Part shown: one piece after another, positions 7,505 to 16,861 of the stretch
How positions within the stretch are numbered: position 1 is the stretch's first letter
Layout: each line of letters starts with the position of its first letter
Assembly: GCA_019359515.1 (NCBI GenBank)
Contig: JAHHHC010000033.1
Coordinates: 1-64,000 of the forward strand
DNA from: Desmonostoc vinosum HA7617-LM4
GTDB taxonomy: Bacteria; Cyanobacteriota; Cyanobacteriia; Cyanobacteriales; Nostocaceae
DNA: 64,000 nt
Direction of reading: 5' to 3'
Translations under genes and position numbers: made by a program
The notes under the pieces: generated by a model
Told to the model about the DNA's origin: nothing
Database searches by the model: none
What the model saw: the letters and a program-made list of their open reading frames with translations, nothing else

Positions 7505-9283
7505 ATGTCAGGAAACTTATATAATGATATACTCAGTAACCAACTCATGAACCAACACATGATCGGTAAATTACTGCAAGGGCGTTACCAAATTGTCCAA
7601 AGCCTCAGCGCGGGTGTGTTTGGACAAGCATACATTGCGGTAGATATAAATTACCCAGCCAATCCTAAATGCGTTGTTAAGCAACTTAAGGTTAATAGTA
7701 TTCAATCTAACTATTTGGATACTTTGAGATTACGTTTTCTTACTGAGACTGAAACCCTCAAGCGTTTGGGACGCCATCACCAAATTCCCGAACTCCTGAC
7801 TTGCTTTGAAGAAAATGGACAATTCTATCTAGTGCAAGAGTTGATCGAAGGACATTGGCTGAGTGCAGAATTACCAATCAATCAACAATGGGGAAGTCTG
7901 TGGAGTGAAAGCGAAGTTGTGGACTTCCTAGAAGATGCTTTAGGCATTCTCGAATTTGTTCACTCTCAAGGTGTGATTCATTGCGATGTTCAACCAGAAA
8001 ACTTAATTAGACGTAGTCAAGATCGCAAGTTAGTTCTAATTGACTTTGGCTCAATCCAGCCAATTAATTTTGGTATTGATACAGAATTACCTATTTATAA
8101 GATTCCTGTAACTTCGTTGGGGTACATACCACCAGAGCAATTTATTGGTAAGACGCAACCCAACAGTGATATATATGCTTTGGGTATGATTGCTATCCAA
8201 GCTTTAACAGGTATTGAACCGTTGCAATTGCAAGTAGATCTAGATACTAATGAGATGATCTGGCGTTCTCAAAACACGCCAGTCAGCGATTATTTAGCAG
8301 TTATTCTCAGTCAAATGATCCGCTACGATTACCAAACTCGCTTTCAGTCTGCGGCTGAGGTACTGCGGATACTCAAGCAAATGAGATGGGATCAGCAACT
8401 GCAAATTACCGAGGTGCAGAATCAAGCTTCTCTAGAAACAGCAGCTGATAAGAGTAGTTTTGATCAGCATCCCGCATCAGGGCAATCATCTCCATTGCTT
8501 ACAGGCATGACAGTAGGATTGGCGGCTAATTCTTTGTTGATGGGAATTAGTGTATATTCTTTAATTAATAATTCACCAATATACTCAGAAACAGAAACTT
8601 TATATCAAGCAACAAAAGAATATCAGGGGGGAGATTTACAAGAGGCGATCGCTTTAGTAAAATCAATACCTTCTCATAGCGATGTTTATCCAGAAGCACA
8701 AGCCACCATCGAAGAATGGCAGCAGCAATGGCAACTTGCTCTTAAACAATATCAAATAGCCGAACAAGCTTTTAATGAAAGTAGATGGTCAGATGTACTA
8801 CATACGGCTGCTAAAGTACCTGATATTTTATACTGGCAATCTAAAACAGAAAAACTGGTTAAGCAAACATATATCAATATTGAAGTACAGACGCAAGATT
8901 TATTAGCAAAAGCTTATGCAAAAGCCAAAGTCAGAGATTTTTCTGTTGCCTTAGAATATCTGCGTCAAATTCCCCCAGAAAGTTCTGCTGGCGCTTTAGT
9001 TCAACAAAAATTGTCTGAGTATAATCAAAAGCGGCAGATTAGAGCAGCCTATTTTTTACACAAAGCTAATAATCAAGCATCTATTGGCAACTTTGATAGT
9101 GCGATTAAATTTCTTCGCCAAGTTCCTAAAAATACTCCAGTCTATGCTCAAGCTCAAGTCAAACTGCATGAGTATACTCAAAAGCAGCACCTGTTAAGCA
9201 CAGGTCAAAAGGTAGCATTAAACACAAATTCTTTAGCTGAATCAAAAAGAAGGCTCTCACCTACCCGGAACGGGAGGCGATGA
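7505..9283 (+). CDS. Serine/threonine protein kinase with TM segment and repeat domain
   Basis: 592 residues. The kinase domain spans about residues 25-300, with ATP-binding Lys59 (VVKQLK), catalytic loop HCDVQPEN at 159-166 and DFG at 180-182. Asp161 and Asn166 are kept, but the usual HRD Arg is Cys and the usual catalytic-loop Lys is Gln163. A hydrophobic segment (MTVGLAANSLLMGISVYSLI) near residue 345 probably anchors it in the membrane. The last 230 residues are helical and repeat-like (QYQIAEQAFNESRW, LEYLRQIPPES, IKFLRQVPKNT), resembling TPR units. Start chosen at 7505; MIGKLLQGRY at residue 19 is an alternative. Activity may be reduced given the Gln. Confidence 0.85.
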   Translation: MSGNLYNDILSNQLMNQHMIGKLLQGRYQIVQSLSAGVFGQAYIAVDINYPANPKCVVKQLKVNSIQSNYLDTLRLRFLTETETLKRLGRHHQIPELLTCFEENGQFYLVQELIEGHWLSAELPINQQWGSLWSESEVVDFLEDALGILEFVHSQGVIHCDVQPENLIRRSQDRKLVLIDFGSIQPINFGIDTELPIYKIPVTSLGYIPPEQFIGKTQPNSDIYALGMIAIQALTGIEPLQLQVDLDTNEMIWRSQNTPVSDYLAVILSQMIRYDYQTRFQSAAEVLRILKQMRWDQQLQITEVQNQASLETAADKSSFDQHPASGQSSPLLTGMTVGLAANSLLMGISVYSLINNSPIYSETETLYQATKEYQGGDLQEAIALVKSIPSHSDVYPEAQATIEEWQQQWQLALKQYQIAEQAFNESRWSDVLHTAAKVPDILYWQSKTEKLVKQTYINIEVQTQDLLAKAYAKAKVRDFSVALEYLRQIPPESSAGALVQQKLSEYNQKRQIRAAYFLHKANNQASIGNFDSAIKFLRQVPKNTPVYAQAQVKLHEYTQKQHLLSTGQKVALNTNSLAESKRRLSPTRNGRR

Positions 9284-10185
9284 AAGGGAATAGGCAACGC
9301 TTCGGGCTGCTAGATCCCCTGATTAAGAACCTACCCTTGAAAAACCGCTAGATCTCCGACTTTTACCCTTTGTGAAGCCACCTTCCAGGTGTCTACAAAA
9401 AGTCGGGGATCTGATCACTGCTAGTTTCTTGAAACTACACGACTGACAGCGCATCGCCCGTTATCAATGAAAGAAACTCTTTTCCTTCCTCTATACCTCT
9501 ACTTCTCTGCGAAACGCTACACATAGCTTGCTTAAACGTAGGGGTACGACTTTGCTCAGTAACCAACATCCTTGCACCTCTACACCCTCACCAACTGGGC
9601 TTATAAATTATTTTGAGAAAATTCAATATTTTTGTTAAACTACTTATGCTTTTGTTAAGACGTGCATAAATTAATATTGTTTTAGTAACTTTTGATGCTA
9701 AACAGTTACTGAAATTATAAATTTTAGCTAAAGTTTTTTTTTAATCAACCTACCTCTTTGTGAAAAGTCCGATTAGTATAGACAAATACTACTATCTAAA
9801 AAATAGAGTGCATCAGCAAACACTAACTTAAAAGAGTTTTAAGTTTTTTTACTCCCAAATCTAAAGTGTTATCTGGAAAACTTTTTCATTTTTAGCTAGA
9901 CTTTAGTATTTTGACTAAGTTGTTATATTTTTTTTCAGCGTTTTCCACGAGTCTAATGTCAAAATAATACGTACTGTTTACAACAAAGGTATTTATTAGG
10001 AAAAATACTACAGTTAAACATTAAATAAATCTAAAAGTTTAGCAATCATCACTAAACTTTTAGCTTAGTTGCTTGATCCTAAGTAACTAAGATATTTTTG
10101 AGATTAGACCGTTCGGAAGAAGGCAAGCCAGGTAAGCTGGCGAAAATTAGAAATTAACTAGAGATAGTTATCAGGGATGGATTGA
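9284..10185 (+). other. Intergenic region of 900 bp
   Basis: The first 150 bp hold an imperfect palindrome of the dispersed GTCGGGGATCT family. The rest is strongly AT-rich with many short T- and A-runs and no open frame of note. A small hairpin (GCCAG-GTAAG-CTGGC, about 10128-10142) lies in the likely leader of the downstream metalloprotease gene; no known riboswitch was recognised. Confidence 0.5.
9350..9413. repeat. Dispersed palindromic repeat (GTCGGGGATCT family), copy 1
   Basis: AGATCTCCGACTTTT at the left pairs with AAAAGTCGGGGATCT at the right, with about 35 bases between. Related arms occur at 45555, 52784 and 59983 in this window. Confidence 0.65.
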
Positions 10186-13152
10186 ATGAGCAGATTAGCT
10201 TTTTATATAATTTTGTTACATAGTTTGTTATTAGGAGTAACAACTGCTAGTGCTAGGTCACTACCTCTTGGTGGATTAGAGAAAAATTTGTCTAGCGACA
10301 ATCAAGTAAATCAGTTTTCGGCAAACTCAAGTACAGAGAAAGCTAAGTCATTAAAAAAAACTAAGTTACTATCGAAACAAGTTTGGGTAATTAATCAGAA
10401 CAAAGGGGTGCAACATCAACCCTTTGTTTGGGTGGTTGACGACCCTAAAAAAGCAGGGCAACAACCATTTTTGCAAGTGCAAAAAACGCCAGAAAAACCT
10501 AATCCTAAGCCTAATACTAACGCTAAACCAGACAAAAAAGATGATTTGGAACCATTTGATGATGTTATAAAAGACACCGGCAAAATGGGAGGGCTGTTCA
10601 CGCTTTATCGTAATAAAGAGAAGAATAAAATTTATTTAGAAATTAAGCCAGAACAATTAAATAAAAATTACCTAGCTACGGCAACGTTAGAATCTGGCAT
10701 TGGTGAACGGGGCATTTATAGTGGAATGCCTCTACAAGATTTTTTATTTTATTTTCAGCGAGTTGATGATAAGTTACATTTTGTGATTCGCAATGTCAAT
10801 TTTCGCACACGTGAGGGCGATCCTCAAGCGCGATCGCTTGCCCGATCTTTTAGTGACTCTATTCTCTACACTATTGCCATTAAAAGCATTCACCCGCAAC
10901 GCAAAACTATGCTCATTGATTTGAGCGATTTGCTACTCACAGACTTAGCAGGATTATCTACGAGTTTGGGTGTTTCTGCAAATACAGACCAGTCCTATTT
11001 TGGTAATGCTAAAGCTTTTCCTCAAAATTTAGAAATCGAGTCGGTTTTGAATTTCATTAGTAGCAGTAGCGAGAATGAAAAGTTAAACTTTGCAGCCCTA
11101 CCAGACAACCGTGGCTTTACCCTGCGCGTCCACTACAGTCTCTCACAACTACCTGACAAAAATTATAGACCGCGTTTGGCTGATGAACGTGTTGGTTATT
11201 TCATCACTGCTTACCAAGACTTATCCAAAGACGATCGCAATGATCCTTTTGTCCGCTATATCAATCGTTGGGATTTAGAAAAACAAGACCCCAAAGCAGC
11301 AGTTTCTCCTCCCAAAAAACCGATTGTTTTCTGGATTGATAACGCTGTCCCCTTTGAGTACCGCGATGCCATTAAAGAAGGCGTGTTGATGTGGAATAAA
11401 GCCTTTCTCAAGGCAGGATTTAAGGATGCGATTGAAGTCCGCCAAATGCCAGATGATGCCACATGGGATCCCGCCGACATCCGCTACAACACAATTCGCT
11501 GGATTAATACAGTAGATGGATATTTTGCTATGGGGCCATCCCGTGTTAATCCGTTAACGGGGGAAATTTTGGATGCAGACATTCTCGTAGACGCCAGTTT
11601 TGTTAGGGCGCTCAAGAGTGAGTATCATAAAATCGTCCAACCCAGCCAAACCCAAACTCAAACCCAAACCCAAACCCGCACTTCCTTAACAGCATTAATG
11701 CAGAATCGCCTGCTTTGCGCTAATGGTTTAGATGCCAAAGAAAACGGGGTCTCTCAACAGCCACAATGGCAGCAAGGACTGTCTAATCGGTTATCTAAAT
11801 TGGCAGGGGAGTATGATTTATGCTACGGCATGGAAGCCGCTAACCAGTTTGCCCTTGGTTCCTTGACTATGGCACTGTTGCAAGACAATGCACCCACTCC
11901 AGAACAAGAAAAAGAGTATATCCATCAATATTTACGTTTAATCATCGCTCATGAAGTTGGACATACCCTTGGGTTACGCCACAATTTCCGTGGTAGTACC
12001 ATGCTGTCACCAGAGGAGATGAATAATAAAGAAATCACCCGTGCCAGAGGTTTGTCTGCATCGGTGATGGACTACATACCCCCAAATATCGCCCCTCAAG
12101 GTATCAAGCAAGGAGATTATTTTCCCAGCATAGTGGGGCCCTATGATGATTGGGCGATTAAGTACGGCTACACAACAATTCAAGCAGCATCACCTCAATT
12201 AGAAAAGCCTGTTTTAGAAGAAATCGCGCAACAATCCTACAAGCCTGAGTTAAGTTATTCCACAGATGAGGATGTGTATGACCTCGATCCCACTGCCGAT
12301 GCTTGGGATAATAGTGGTGATGTGCTGCTTTATTCTCAATGGCAGCTAGATAACTCGCGTGTGATGTGGCAGCGGCTTAATAGGCGCTATCCCAAAGATG
12401 GAGAAGGTTATAGCGATTTGAGCGAACGCTTTAGTACAGTCTTAGGTAATTATTTTCAGCAGGTTTACTACACAAGTAAATACATTGGGGGACAGTCTTT
12501 TTACCGTGTGAATGTGAGTGATAAATCATCTAGCAATTCTGGTCAACAGCGATTACCATTTCAACCAGTGCCAGTTAAGCAGCAACGGCAAGCGTTAGAA
12601 ACCCTGCACAAATATGTGTTTGCCGAAGACGCATTAAATTTCTCGCCAGACCTGCTGAATAAATTAGCACCTTCTCGTTGGCGACACTGGGGTAGTTATC
12701 CTCGCATTGGTCGTTTAGATTATCCCATTCATGACTTGGTGTTGTTAATGCAGAGTTTGGTGTTGCGAGATTTATTATCGAGCGATCGCCTCTCTCGACT
12801 CAAGGATATTGAACTCAAAACTCCAGAAGGACAAGCACTGACTTTACCTGAGTTATTTGATACTTTACAATCAGGTATTTGGACGGAAGTACTCAAACCC
12901 AAAAGTCAACCATTGAAAATTGCTAGTTTGCGGCGAGGCTTACAGCGCGAATATCTTGACATCTTGACAGCGATGGTGCTGCGAAAGGAACGTGTACCCG
13001 AAGATGCCCGAACATTAGCATGGTATAAACTAAAACAACTAGATGAGAAACTCAAACAGGCGAATTCCAGTGATGAGTATACCAAAGCGCACTTGCTAGA
13101 AACCCGCGATCGCATTGAGAAAATCTTGAATGCTCCGTTACAGGCAAATTAG
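10186..13152 (+). CDS. Exported zinc-dependent metalloprotease (DUF5117/DUF4953 type)
   Basis: 988 residues. An N-terminal signal peptide (MSRLAFYIILLHSLLLG, cleavage near ASA) is followed by a Pro/Lys/Asn-rich linker (KPNPKPNTNAKPDKKDD), then a region resembling the DUF5118/DUF5117 N-terminal part of this family. The catalytic zincin motif HEVGHTLGLRH is at residues 589-599, followed by NFRGS and, further on, SVMDYIPPNIAPQG, the Met-turn region. These are large secreted or periplasmic peptidases of unknown substrate. A short QT repeat near residue 487 (QTQTQTQTQTRT) is locus-specific slippage. The first ATG is used. Confidence 0.85.
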   Translation: MSRLAFYIILLHSLLLGVTTASARSLPLGGLEKNLSSDNQVNQFSANSSTEKAKSLKKTKLLSKQVWVINQNKGVQHQPFVWVVDDPKKAGQQPFLQVQKTPEKPNPKPNTNAKPDKKDDLEPFDDVIKDTGKMGGLFTLYRNKEKNKIYLEIKPEQLNKNYLATATLESGIGERGIYSGMPLQDFLFYFQRVDDKLHFVIRNVNFRTREGDPQARSLARSFSDSILYTIAIKSIHPQRKTMLIDLSDLLLTDLAGLSTSLGVSANTDQSYFGNAKAFPQNLEIESVLNFISSSSENEKLNFAALPDNRGFTLRVHYSLSQLPDKNYRPRLADERVGYFITAYQDLSKDDRNDPFVRYINRWDLEKQDPKAAVSPPKKPIVFWIDNAVPFEYRDAIKEGVLMWNKAFLKAGFKDAIEVRQMPDDATWDPADIRYNTIRWINTVDGYFAMGPSRVNPLTGEILDADILVDASFVRALKSEYHKIVQPSQTQTQTQTQTRTSLTALMQNRLLCANGLDAKENGVSQQPQWQQGLSNRLSKLAGEYDLCYGMEAANQFALGSLTMALLQDNAPTPEQEKEYIHQYLRLIIAHEVGHTLGLRHNFRGSTMLSPEEMNNKEITRARGLSASVMDYIPPNIAPQGIKQGDYFPSIVGPYDDWAIKYGYTTIQAASPQLEKPVLEEIAQQSYKPELSYSTDEDVYDLDPTADAWDNSGDVLLYSQWQLDNSRVMWQRLNRRYPKDGEGYSDLSERFSTVLGNYFQQVYYTSKYIGGQSFYRVNVSDKSSSNSGQQRLPFQPVPVKQQRQALETLHKYVFAEDALNFSPDLLNKLAPSRWRHWGSYPRIGRLDYPIHDLVLLMQSLVLRDLLSSDRLSRLKDIELKTPEGQALTLPELFDTLQSGIWTEVLKPKSQPLKIASLRRGLQREYLDILTAMVLRKERVPEDARTLAWYKLKQLDEKLKQANSSDEYTKAHLLETRDRIEKILNAPLQAN

Positions 13153-13299
13153 TCTGAGAGTAGGGAGTGGGGTTACAATCAACAACTACAGAGTTTATCC
13201 TTAGTACTAAGGAGATAATGCAACTTGAAAAGTTCTAAGTTCGTCTGGTAACTTGTTTGGTCATTGTATATTTTCCCGAAATTATCTTCAGACTGAATT

Positions 13300-14160
13300 A
13301 TGATGCACTGGAAAGGTTTTTCTGTAAATTACAGCGGATGGCGACGACGCTGGTTTTATCCGTTAATTTCGGTGGTTGTCGCCCTGAGTGTATCTCTGAC
13401 TGCGCCCTTACCAGGAAGAGCCATAGATTTATTGCCTCTTCTGTTCCAAGGAGTGCAGGTATTTCAACTTTCTAATATATCTGCTCGCCAGGAAGTTGAT
13501 CTTGGCAAGCAAATAAATCAGCAAATATTGAGTAGTCAAGTTCGACTTTACGACAATCCTGAGATTAATCGCTATGTAGAACAAATTGGTCAGCGATTGG
13601 TAAGATATAGCGATCGCCCCAACCTGCCTTACACCTTCCAGGTAGTTGATAATAATGCTGTGAATGCCTTTGCTACATTGGGGGGTTATGTCTACGTCCA
13701 CACGGGTTTGCTGAAAACCGCAGATAATGAGGCGGAACTGGCAAGCGTCATCGCCCATGAAATTGGTCACATTGGCGGTAAACACTTGGTTAATCAGATG
13801 CGGCAAAAAGCGATCGCCAGTGGTGTAGCTACAGCCGCCGGTTTGGATCGCAACACAGCGGTGGGGATTGGTGTAGAACTAGCATTAAATCGCCCTCGCA
13901 GTCGTCAAGATGAATTTGATGCTGATCGCAGAGGGTTAAGAACTTTAATACGTACTGGTTATGCCCCTTCTGGCATGGTTTCCTTTATGCAAAAGCTGCT
14001 CAAAGGTGGTTCTGGCCCTGCATTTTTGAGTACACACCCCGCAACTAGCGATCGCATCAGTGCCCTCAAACGTTCAATTAACAACCAAAGTAACTATGGA
14101 AGTTATGGGTTGGATGGCAATGCTTACAGAGCTAATATTCGTTCATTGGCAAGGTCTTAA
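13300..14160 (+). CDS. M48-family zinc metalloprotease (BepA/YfgC-like)
   Basis: 286 residues. The N-terminus WFYPLISVVVALSVSLTAPL then AIDLLP is a signal peptide or signal anchor. The HEIGH motif lies at residues 153-157, and the downstream third ligand is in RQDEFDADRRG (Glu205). The pattern ARQEVDLGKQ...NAFATLGGYVYVHTGLL is typical of the BepA/LoiP branch, which degrades misassembled envelope proteins in other bacteria. It lies 147 bp after the DUF5117-type protease on the same strand, so the two may form an envelope-proteolysis cluster. Confidence 0.85.
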   Translation: MMHWKGFSVNYSGWRRRWFYPLISVVVALSVSLTAPLPGRAIDLLPLLFQGVQVFQLSNISARQEVDLGKQINQQILSSQVRLYDNPEINRYVEQIGQRLVRYSDRPNLPYTFQVVDNNAVNAFATLGGYVYVHTGLLKTADNEAELASVIAHEIGHIGGKHLVNQMRQKAIASGVATAAGLDRNTAVGIGVELALNRPRSRQDEFDADRRGLRTLIRTGYAPSGMVSFMQKLLKGGSGPAFLSTHPATSDRISALKRSINNQSNYGSYGLDGNAYRANIRSLARS

Positions 14161-14229
14161 TCTCAATTCCAACCCTGCTATTTTGTTCAGAAAAAAGGCA
14201 AAACAAGCCGAAGTATCGCGAATTATTTT

Positions 14230-14991
14230 TCATGCTCGCTGCTTATTGCGGCGAGTACCTTTTATTTTGGTAGGATCAATGCTAATTACCGCCTCTTCTA
14301 AAGGCAGGATGCGGAGTTGGTTTTTATGAACGTTAACTTGATAAACTAAATTGTTTGTGGTGTCCAATCCAGTCAACCAGCCACTACGGTGATGATAAGC
14401 ACCAGTATCTATACCTAGCCACCCTTCTCCTTGTGCCAATTTACCAGGAGTAACGCCCGGTAGAGTAAAGGTAATGGTATGACCAATAATAATCAACTTA
14501 TCTAAAAAGTAAGGCTGTTCCATGCTGTGAAATTCATCACGTATCCAGCACAGTTGATCAGCAGTTTGTTCTGCTACCGATTTGGTGGGGTCAACACCAG
14601 CATGAGTTAACCAAATATCTCCCAAATCGAGATATGTGGGCAAAGCTTTGAACCAATCAAGATGTTCTGGGGAAATTGTAGATTCGTGATAGCTGGCTAA
14701 GGTTGCTTGCCCTCCACTGTACAGCCACGCTTGCATTGCTAGAGAGGAGATGCTTTTGTTAGTCAAAATATCTAATAACATTTGCTCATGATTCCCTAGC
14801 AAACAAAAGTAATTATTTTGCTTGACAAAATCCACTACTTGTGAACTATGAGGGCCACGATCAATCAAGTCTCCCAAAAAATAAACTTGATCGTTTGAGG
14901 TGGGGGCGATCGCCTCCAACAAATTCATTAGCCCTTCGTAGTGCCCATGCACATCCCCAATGACAATTCGACGGAGGCTAGTTTCGCTCAT
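14230..14991 (-). CDS. Metallophosphoesterase (Ser/Thr phosphatase / Ap4A hydrolase type)
   Basis: 253 residues with the full calcineurin-like metal-binding set: GDVHG (12-16), GDLIDRG (40-46), GNHE (66-69), a His in IIIGHT and a later GIDTGAYHHRSG. Together with LTHAG this matches the bacterial PrpA/ApaH-like group, which dephosphorylates proteins or cleaves dinucleoside tetraphosphates. Substrate cannot be told from sequence. It is convergent with the M48 protease gene. Confidence 0.8.
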   Translation of the reverse strand: MSETSLRRIVIGDVHGHYEGLMNLLEAIAPTSNDQVYFLGDLIDRGPHSSQVVDFVKQNNYFCLLGNHEQMLLDILTNKSISSLAMQAWLYSGGQATLASYHESTISPEHLDWFKALPTYLDLGDIWLTHAGVDPTKSVAEQTADQLCWIRDEFHSMEQPYFLDKLIIIGHTITFTLPGVTPGKLAQGEGWLGIDTGAYHHRSGWLTGLDTTNNLVYQVNVHKNQLRILPLEEAVISIDPTKIKGTRRNKQRA

Positions 14992-15278
14992 TGTTTCGTA
15001 GCTTATAATAACTTTGACTAATACTTTTGCTACACCTTAAACCATTTGATTTCCGCAAAGCAAAAAGCAGAAATATCGGAGAGATTTTATTTTAATTTAA
15101 GTATATTTTTATATCTTAACAAGAAATTTTTAGTTAGCAAATGTTCATTAATTTTGTACTGTGTATCAAAAAGTGCAAGTAAGTTAATTTGGGAAATTAT
15201 GCTCGTTTGACTTGTTTAGGAATTAGTAATAGGCTTAAAATTTAGTCAATTACTGTATTATTTAAAGTCAGTATCGTC

Positions 15279-15557
15279 ATGTATGAAATTTTCTCTGCTG
15301 AAATTAGCTCACGTATTTGCAAACATATGAATGAAGATCATGCTGATGCTGTGGTTTTATATGCTAAAGCTTTTGGTGGTATGGCAGATGCGATCGCAGC
15401 TCAAATGGAATCAATTGATGCTGAAGGGATGAATTTAACAGCACAGTTAAATAGCGAAACTGTGCCGATTCGCATTCCATTTGATCATGTTTTAGCAGAT
15501 GCCGAAGATGCTCACCAAACTCTAATTGCAATGGTGAAGCAAGCACGGGTTAAATAA
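15279..15557 (+). CDS. DUF2470 domain protein
   Basis: 92 residues, essentially one DUF2470 domain: SSRICKHMNEDHADAVVLYA at the start and PIRIPFDHVLADAEDAHQTL near the end. DUF2470 occurs at the C-terminus of HugZ-type haem-degrading or pyridoxamine-oxidase-like proteins and as small stand-alone proteins in cyanobacteria and plastids. The HMNEDH motif is the haem-proximal signature in relatives. Stand-alone function is unknown. The start ATG follows an AT-rich leader without a clear Shine-Dalgarno. Confidence 0.8.
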   Translation: MYEIFSAEISSRICKHMNEDHADAVVLYAKAFGGMADAIAAQMESIDAEGMNLTAQLNSETVPIRIPFDHVLADAEDAHQTLIAMVKQARVK

Positions 15558-15690
15558 ATAGGCGTTGCAGAACAGTAGGATAAATGTTGCAAGGTTGTAT
15601 CCGAAAGTTGGCTACCCAACCATTTGGTAAAGATTGAGTTATTTTACTTTCAATGTAGTTTTTAATTTCTTGCTCAGTTGCAAATTGCAT
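15550..15690 (-). CDS. Possible small ORF (46 aa) downstream of the Tab2 gene
   Basis: The minus frame from ATG at 15690 reads MQFATEQEIKNYIESKITQ, then LPNGWVANFRIQPCNIYP, ending in LQRLFI. It has natural-looking composition and starts 48 bp after the Tab2 stop on the same strand, but overlaps the end of the DUF2470 gene by 8 bp. No family was recognised. Confidence 0.25.
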   Translation of the reverse strand: MQFATEQEIKNYIESKITQSLPNGWVANFRIQPCNIYPTVLQRLFI

Positions 15691-15738
15691 CAAGCATTCT
15701 CCGTTTACTTTTGCCTTATTTGGTCAAATATTACTTTC

Positions 15739-16536
15739 TTAATCTTCTGCTTGCAACAACCAAAAGCCGCTGTAAGTCATACCAGAATCATCGGGTTGCA
15801 CTAACAAAAAGTGTAATCCTTGACTTAGTTGTTTACGCTGTTGATAAACTTGAGCTGCGGCTGCAACTTCTGGATCTGCAAATGTGGCTACAATCCATCT
15901 ATCTACCAAACCAGCTGCTAAAATCAAGCCATCTGGTGTGCCAGCGATATAATTTAACGCTACAGGATTAACTCGCTGTAACCATCGTGCTAATTGCATC
16001 GATTGTTTGCCACCATAGATAACTACGCCAGGGACAGATACTGTTGAAGCCAAACCCAGATTAATTGGTTTGAGGAACTCTGGGATGTGCAAAATAGGAA
16101 TAGGGCGATCGCTAAATGCTGTTTCCACATCACCAGCAGTTAAAGTTGCAAATCGCCATTGTTCTCCCCATAAATTTTCTGGCAATGGTACAGGCGGTGG
16201 CTGATCTAAAATTAGAGGATATTGCTTTTCCTGCAACCACTGCTTTAATGCCAAAGTGCGGCGAGTGGGTTCGACATTAATTCCCAAACTGCGACAAGCT
16301 AAATCAATCAAACTCAATGATTGAGGACGAAATACCTGAATCACATCTGGTAACTTTTCCCCAGCAGCTAACTCAAATTGAGCAGCAACCCAACTCGAAT
16401 TCGCTGCCGACTGAGGACAAGTAGCTACATATTTAAAACTGCGAGTTGCGTCACAAATCAACAACTCCCAGACAACTTGCTCATTAATATTTGCTTGGGG
16501 ACGCTTGTAAAAATCAGCCTGCCATACCAGACTCAT
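15739..16536 (-). CDS. Tab2/Atab2-family RNA-binding protein
   Basis: 265 residues from MSLVWQADFYKRP. The pattern WELLICDATRSFKY, QFELAAGEKLPDVIQVFRPQ and ending TYSGFWLLQAED is characteristic of the Tab2 family. In algae and plants, Tab2/Atab2 binds psaB mRNA and supports translation of photosystem reaction-centre subunits; the cyanobacterial homologues are widely conserved. The frame extends 14 codons upstream (MVTITAKMRR...), but the internal ATG at 16536 matches the conserved N-terminus. Confidence 0.85.
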   Translation of the reverse strand: MSLVWQADFYKRPQANINEQVVWELLICDATRSFKYVATCPQSAANSSWVAAQFELAAGEKLPDVIQVFRPQSLSLIDLACRSLGINVEPTRRTLALKQWLQEKQYPLILDQPPPVPLPENLWGEQWRFATLTAGDVETAFSDRPIPILHIPEFLKPINLGLASTVSVPGVVIYGGKQSMQLARWLQRVNPVALNYIAGTPDGLILAAGLVDRWIVATFADPEVAAAAQVYQQRKQLSQGLHFLLVQPDDSGMTYSGFWLLQAED

Positions 16537-16614
16537 ATTTTTCCTCGTCCTTCGCATCTTTGCGGTTATAGTAACCAACTCTTATCACAATATCATCACC
16601 AGGGAATGAAAATA

Positions 16615-16665
16615 TTTCTTCCCCACTCCCCACTCCCTACTCCCTACTCCCTACTCCCTACTCCC
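16615..16665. repeat. Short tandem repeat (CTCCCTA-type heptamers)
   Basis: Several consecutive units of ACTCCCT / ACTCCCC precede the tRNA-like RNA gene. Short tandem heptamers of this kind are common between genes in heterocyst-forming cyanobacteria. Confidence 0.7.
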
Positions 16666-16677
16666 CATTTTCATCAA

Positions 16678-16787
16678 GGCGGGTGCGGGAATTGAACCCG
16701 CTAGTCCCCAGAGATGGTGGAGACGTTAACCGATAATCCTAAATTCTTCGTCCCTAAAAGGCAAGTTGCGAATCAGGATAACCCGCC
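16678..16787 (-). ncRNA. Y-RNA-like tRNA-mimic RNA 5, downstream of rsr
   Basis: Read on the minus strand, GGCGGGT pairs with ACCCGCC as a 7-bp acceptor stem, and a standard T arm (GCGGG-TTCAATT-CCCGC) precedes the 3' strand. Directly after the 5' acceptor strand comes the shared hairpin (TATCCTGATTCGC ... GACGAAGAATTTAGGATTAT). There is no recognisable D arm. An extra hairpin GTCTCC-ACCATCTCT-GGGGAC lies between the shared hairpin and the T arm. No CCA is encoded. It lies 75 bp downstream of rsr on the same strand. It is not a decodable tRNA; a Ro60-associated Y-like RNA is the best reading. Confidence 0.7.
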
Positions 16788-16861
16788 AAAAAGTTTTTAA
16801 TTCACATTAGGCGTAATTCGTAATTTAGAGACGCACCATAGTGCGTCTCTAAATAGCGTGT

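Noticed and set aside
10090-10185. Possible cyclic-di-GMP riboswitch upstream of the metalloprotease
   Set aside because: A short GCCAG/CTGGC hairpin is present but the conserved core of that riboswitch class is absent.
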